In this document: one piece after another, positions 63,530 through 64,000 of the stretch | How positions within the stretch are numbered: position 1 is the first letter of the stretch | Layout: each line of letters starts with the position of its first letter | Translations under genes and position numbers: made by a program | Notes under the pieces: generated by a model | Told to the model about the DNA's origin: nothing | The model's database searches: none | What the model saw: the letters and a program-made list of their open reading frames with translations, nothing else | Source of the DNA: an uncultured Aquimarina sp. | GTDB lineage: Bacteria > Bacteroidota > Bacteroidia > Flavobacteriales > Flavobacteriaceae | Length of the DNA: 64,000 nt | NCBI RefSeq assembly: GCF_947492405.1 | Contig: NZ_CANLMP010000006.1 | Coordinates: 186,001-250,000, forward strand | Reading direction: 5' to 3'

Positions 63530-63949
63530 ATGAACAAATCAATAAAACTTACTAAAGTATATGACTTCCCCGTTGAAAAAATATGGAAGGCTTTGACCGA
63601 TCAAAAAGCTTTAAGTGAATGGTTAATGCCTTGTGATTTTGAGCCAAAAGTCGGCCATAAATTCCAGTTTAAAACCAAGCCATATCCTGGTTTTGACGGA
63701 ATTACGAATTGTGAAGTTTTAGAGCTAAAGGAAAATGAAAAACTGTCTTTTAGTTGGAATGGTGGTTCTTTAAAAAATACTATCGTATCATTTACATTGA
63801 CGCCGCAGAATCAACAAACAAGATTAGACTTTGAACATAGCGGTTTTGAAGGCTTAGTAAATAATTTTATCGTAAAAAAGATACTATCCAACGGTTGGAG
63901 AAATAAAATACTTACCATTCAACTTCCAAAATATTTATCAAATGACTGA
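63530..63949 (+). CDS. SRPBCC (AHSA1-like) domain protein
   Basis: A 139-residue START-like protein. VYDFPVEKIWKALTDQKALS is the typical opening, and SGFEGLVNNFI to NGWRNKILTIQL the typical end. It binds hydrophobic ligands in related proteins. I use ATG 63530 rather than the TTG at 63524, which overlaps the previous stop. It overlaps the ArsR start at 63942 by eight bases. Confidence 0.88.
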   Translation: MNKSIKLTKVYDFPVEKIWKALTDQKALSEWLMPCDFEPKVGHKFQFKTKPYPGFDGITNCEVLELKENEKLSFSWNGGSLKNTIVSFTLTPQNQQTRLDFEHSGFEGLVNNFIVKKILSNGWRNKILTIQLPKYLSND

Positions 63950-64000
63950 TGTATTTAAAGCAATTGCTGATCCAACAAGAAGAGAAATTCTACTCTCTCT
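63942..64000 (+). CDS. ArsR-family transcriptional regulator, N-terminus only
   Basis: The window ends 59 bases into this gene. The beginning MTDVFKAIADPTRREILLSL is the characteristic first helix of ArsR regulators. It overlaps the SRPBCC gene, and such ArsR/SRPBCC pairs are common in bacteria. It probably represses the promoter at 62909. Confidence 0.85.
   Translation, partial: MTDVFKAIADPTRREILLS

Noticed and set aside
1..64000. tRNA, rRNA, CRISPR arrays, prophage, transposases
   Set aside because: None recognised by eye; no direct-repeat arrays with regular spacers and no transposase or phage structural motifs in the translated frames.

Overview
The window looks like chromosomal DNA of a marine-type member of the Bacteroidota, most likely family Flavobacteriaceae (an Aquimarina-like genus is a guess from memory of similar proteins). 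The reasons are the very AT-rich DNA, starts without Shine-Dalgarno sequences but with TAnnTTTG -7 boxes, and many families typical of the phylum: GLPGLI proteins, carboxypeptidase-D-like/TonB receptors, DUF2141, 2TM proteins, LytS/LytTR pairs, a T9SS-sorted FG-GAP protein, head-GIN (DUF2807) proteins and a LETM1-related protein. No rRNA, tRNA, CRISPR array, prophage or insertion sequence was recognised.

Layout. 0-4 kb (minus): a TonB receptor cut by the left edge, a TPR lipoprotein and two short DUF4331 proteins, probably one unit. 4-9.7 kb: a LETM1-related protein, an ECF sigma factor with a membrane partner, a type II NADH dehydrogenase and two GLPGLI proteins. 9.8-17.5 kb: a long plus-strand cluster with a TonB receptor, DUF2141, a TPR protein, a LytS-type kinase with a C-terminal 2TM domain, five separate small 2TM proteins and a LytTR regulator. 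A near-identical 23-bp box lies before the receptor and before the TPR/kinase part, a candidate binding site for the LytTR regulator. 17.7-20.8 kb: a membrane TPR-AraC regulator followed by four tiny genes for double-glycine-type leader peptides, three of them cysteine-rich and one with a knottin-like CC pattern. This is the best candidate for an undescribed system in the window.

21-38 kb is mostly core: acyltransferase, Nudix hydrolase, cyclophilin, then RDD / SpoIIM / DUF4129 / DUF4350 / MoxR / DUF58, the conserved MoxR cluster. A second DUF2141, a T9SS FG-GAP/UnbV protein, DoxX, DUF5694, a LytTR/LytS pair and an OxyR with both redox cysteines follow. 38-54.8 kb has an AIM24-like protein, a PadR / PspC / head-GIN unit, TrxB, a TPR-LuxR regulator, a sterol-desaturase-like hydroxylase, a TRIC channel, a Crp/Fnr regulator and FabV.

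55-62.9 kb is an accessory array. Small, mostly single, unrelated genes all on the plus strand are separated by diverged imperfect palindromes, several of which begin GC(Y)AACA and end ACGTT. It includes a GNAT enzyme, a leucine-rich-repeat protein, a WG-repeat protein, a barstar-family pseudogene and a gene interrupted by a TGA stop. The arrangement resembles an integron-type cassette array, but no integrase is in view and the ends do not match the GTTRRRY core. The window ends in a DUF4287 / SRPBCC / ArsR operon whose promoter carries a GTAAC-GTTAC palindrome.
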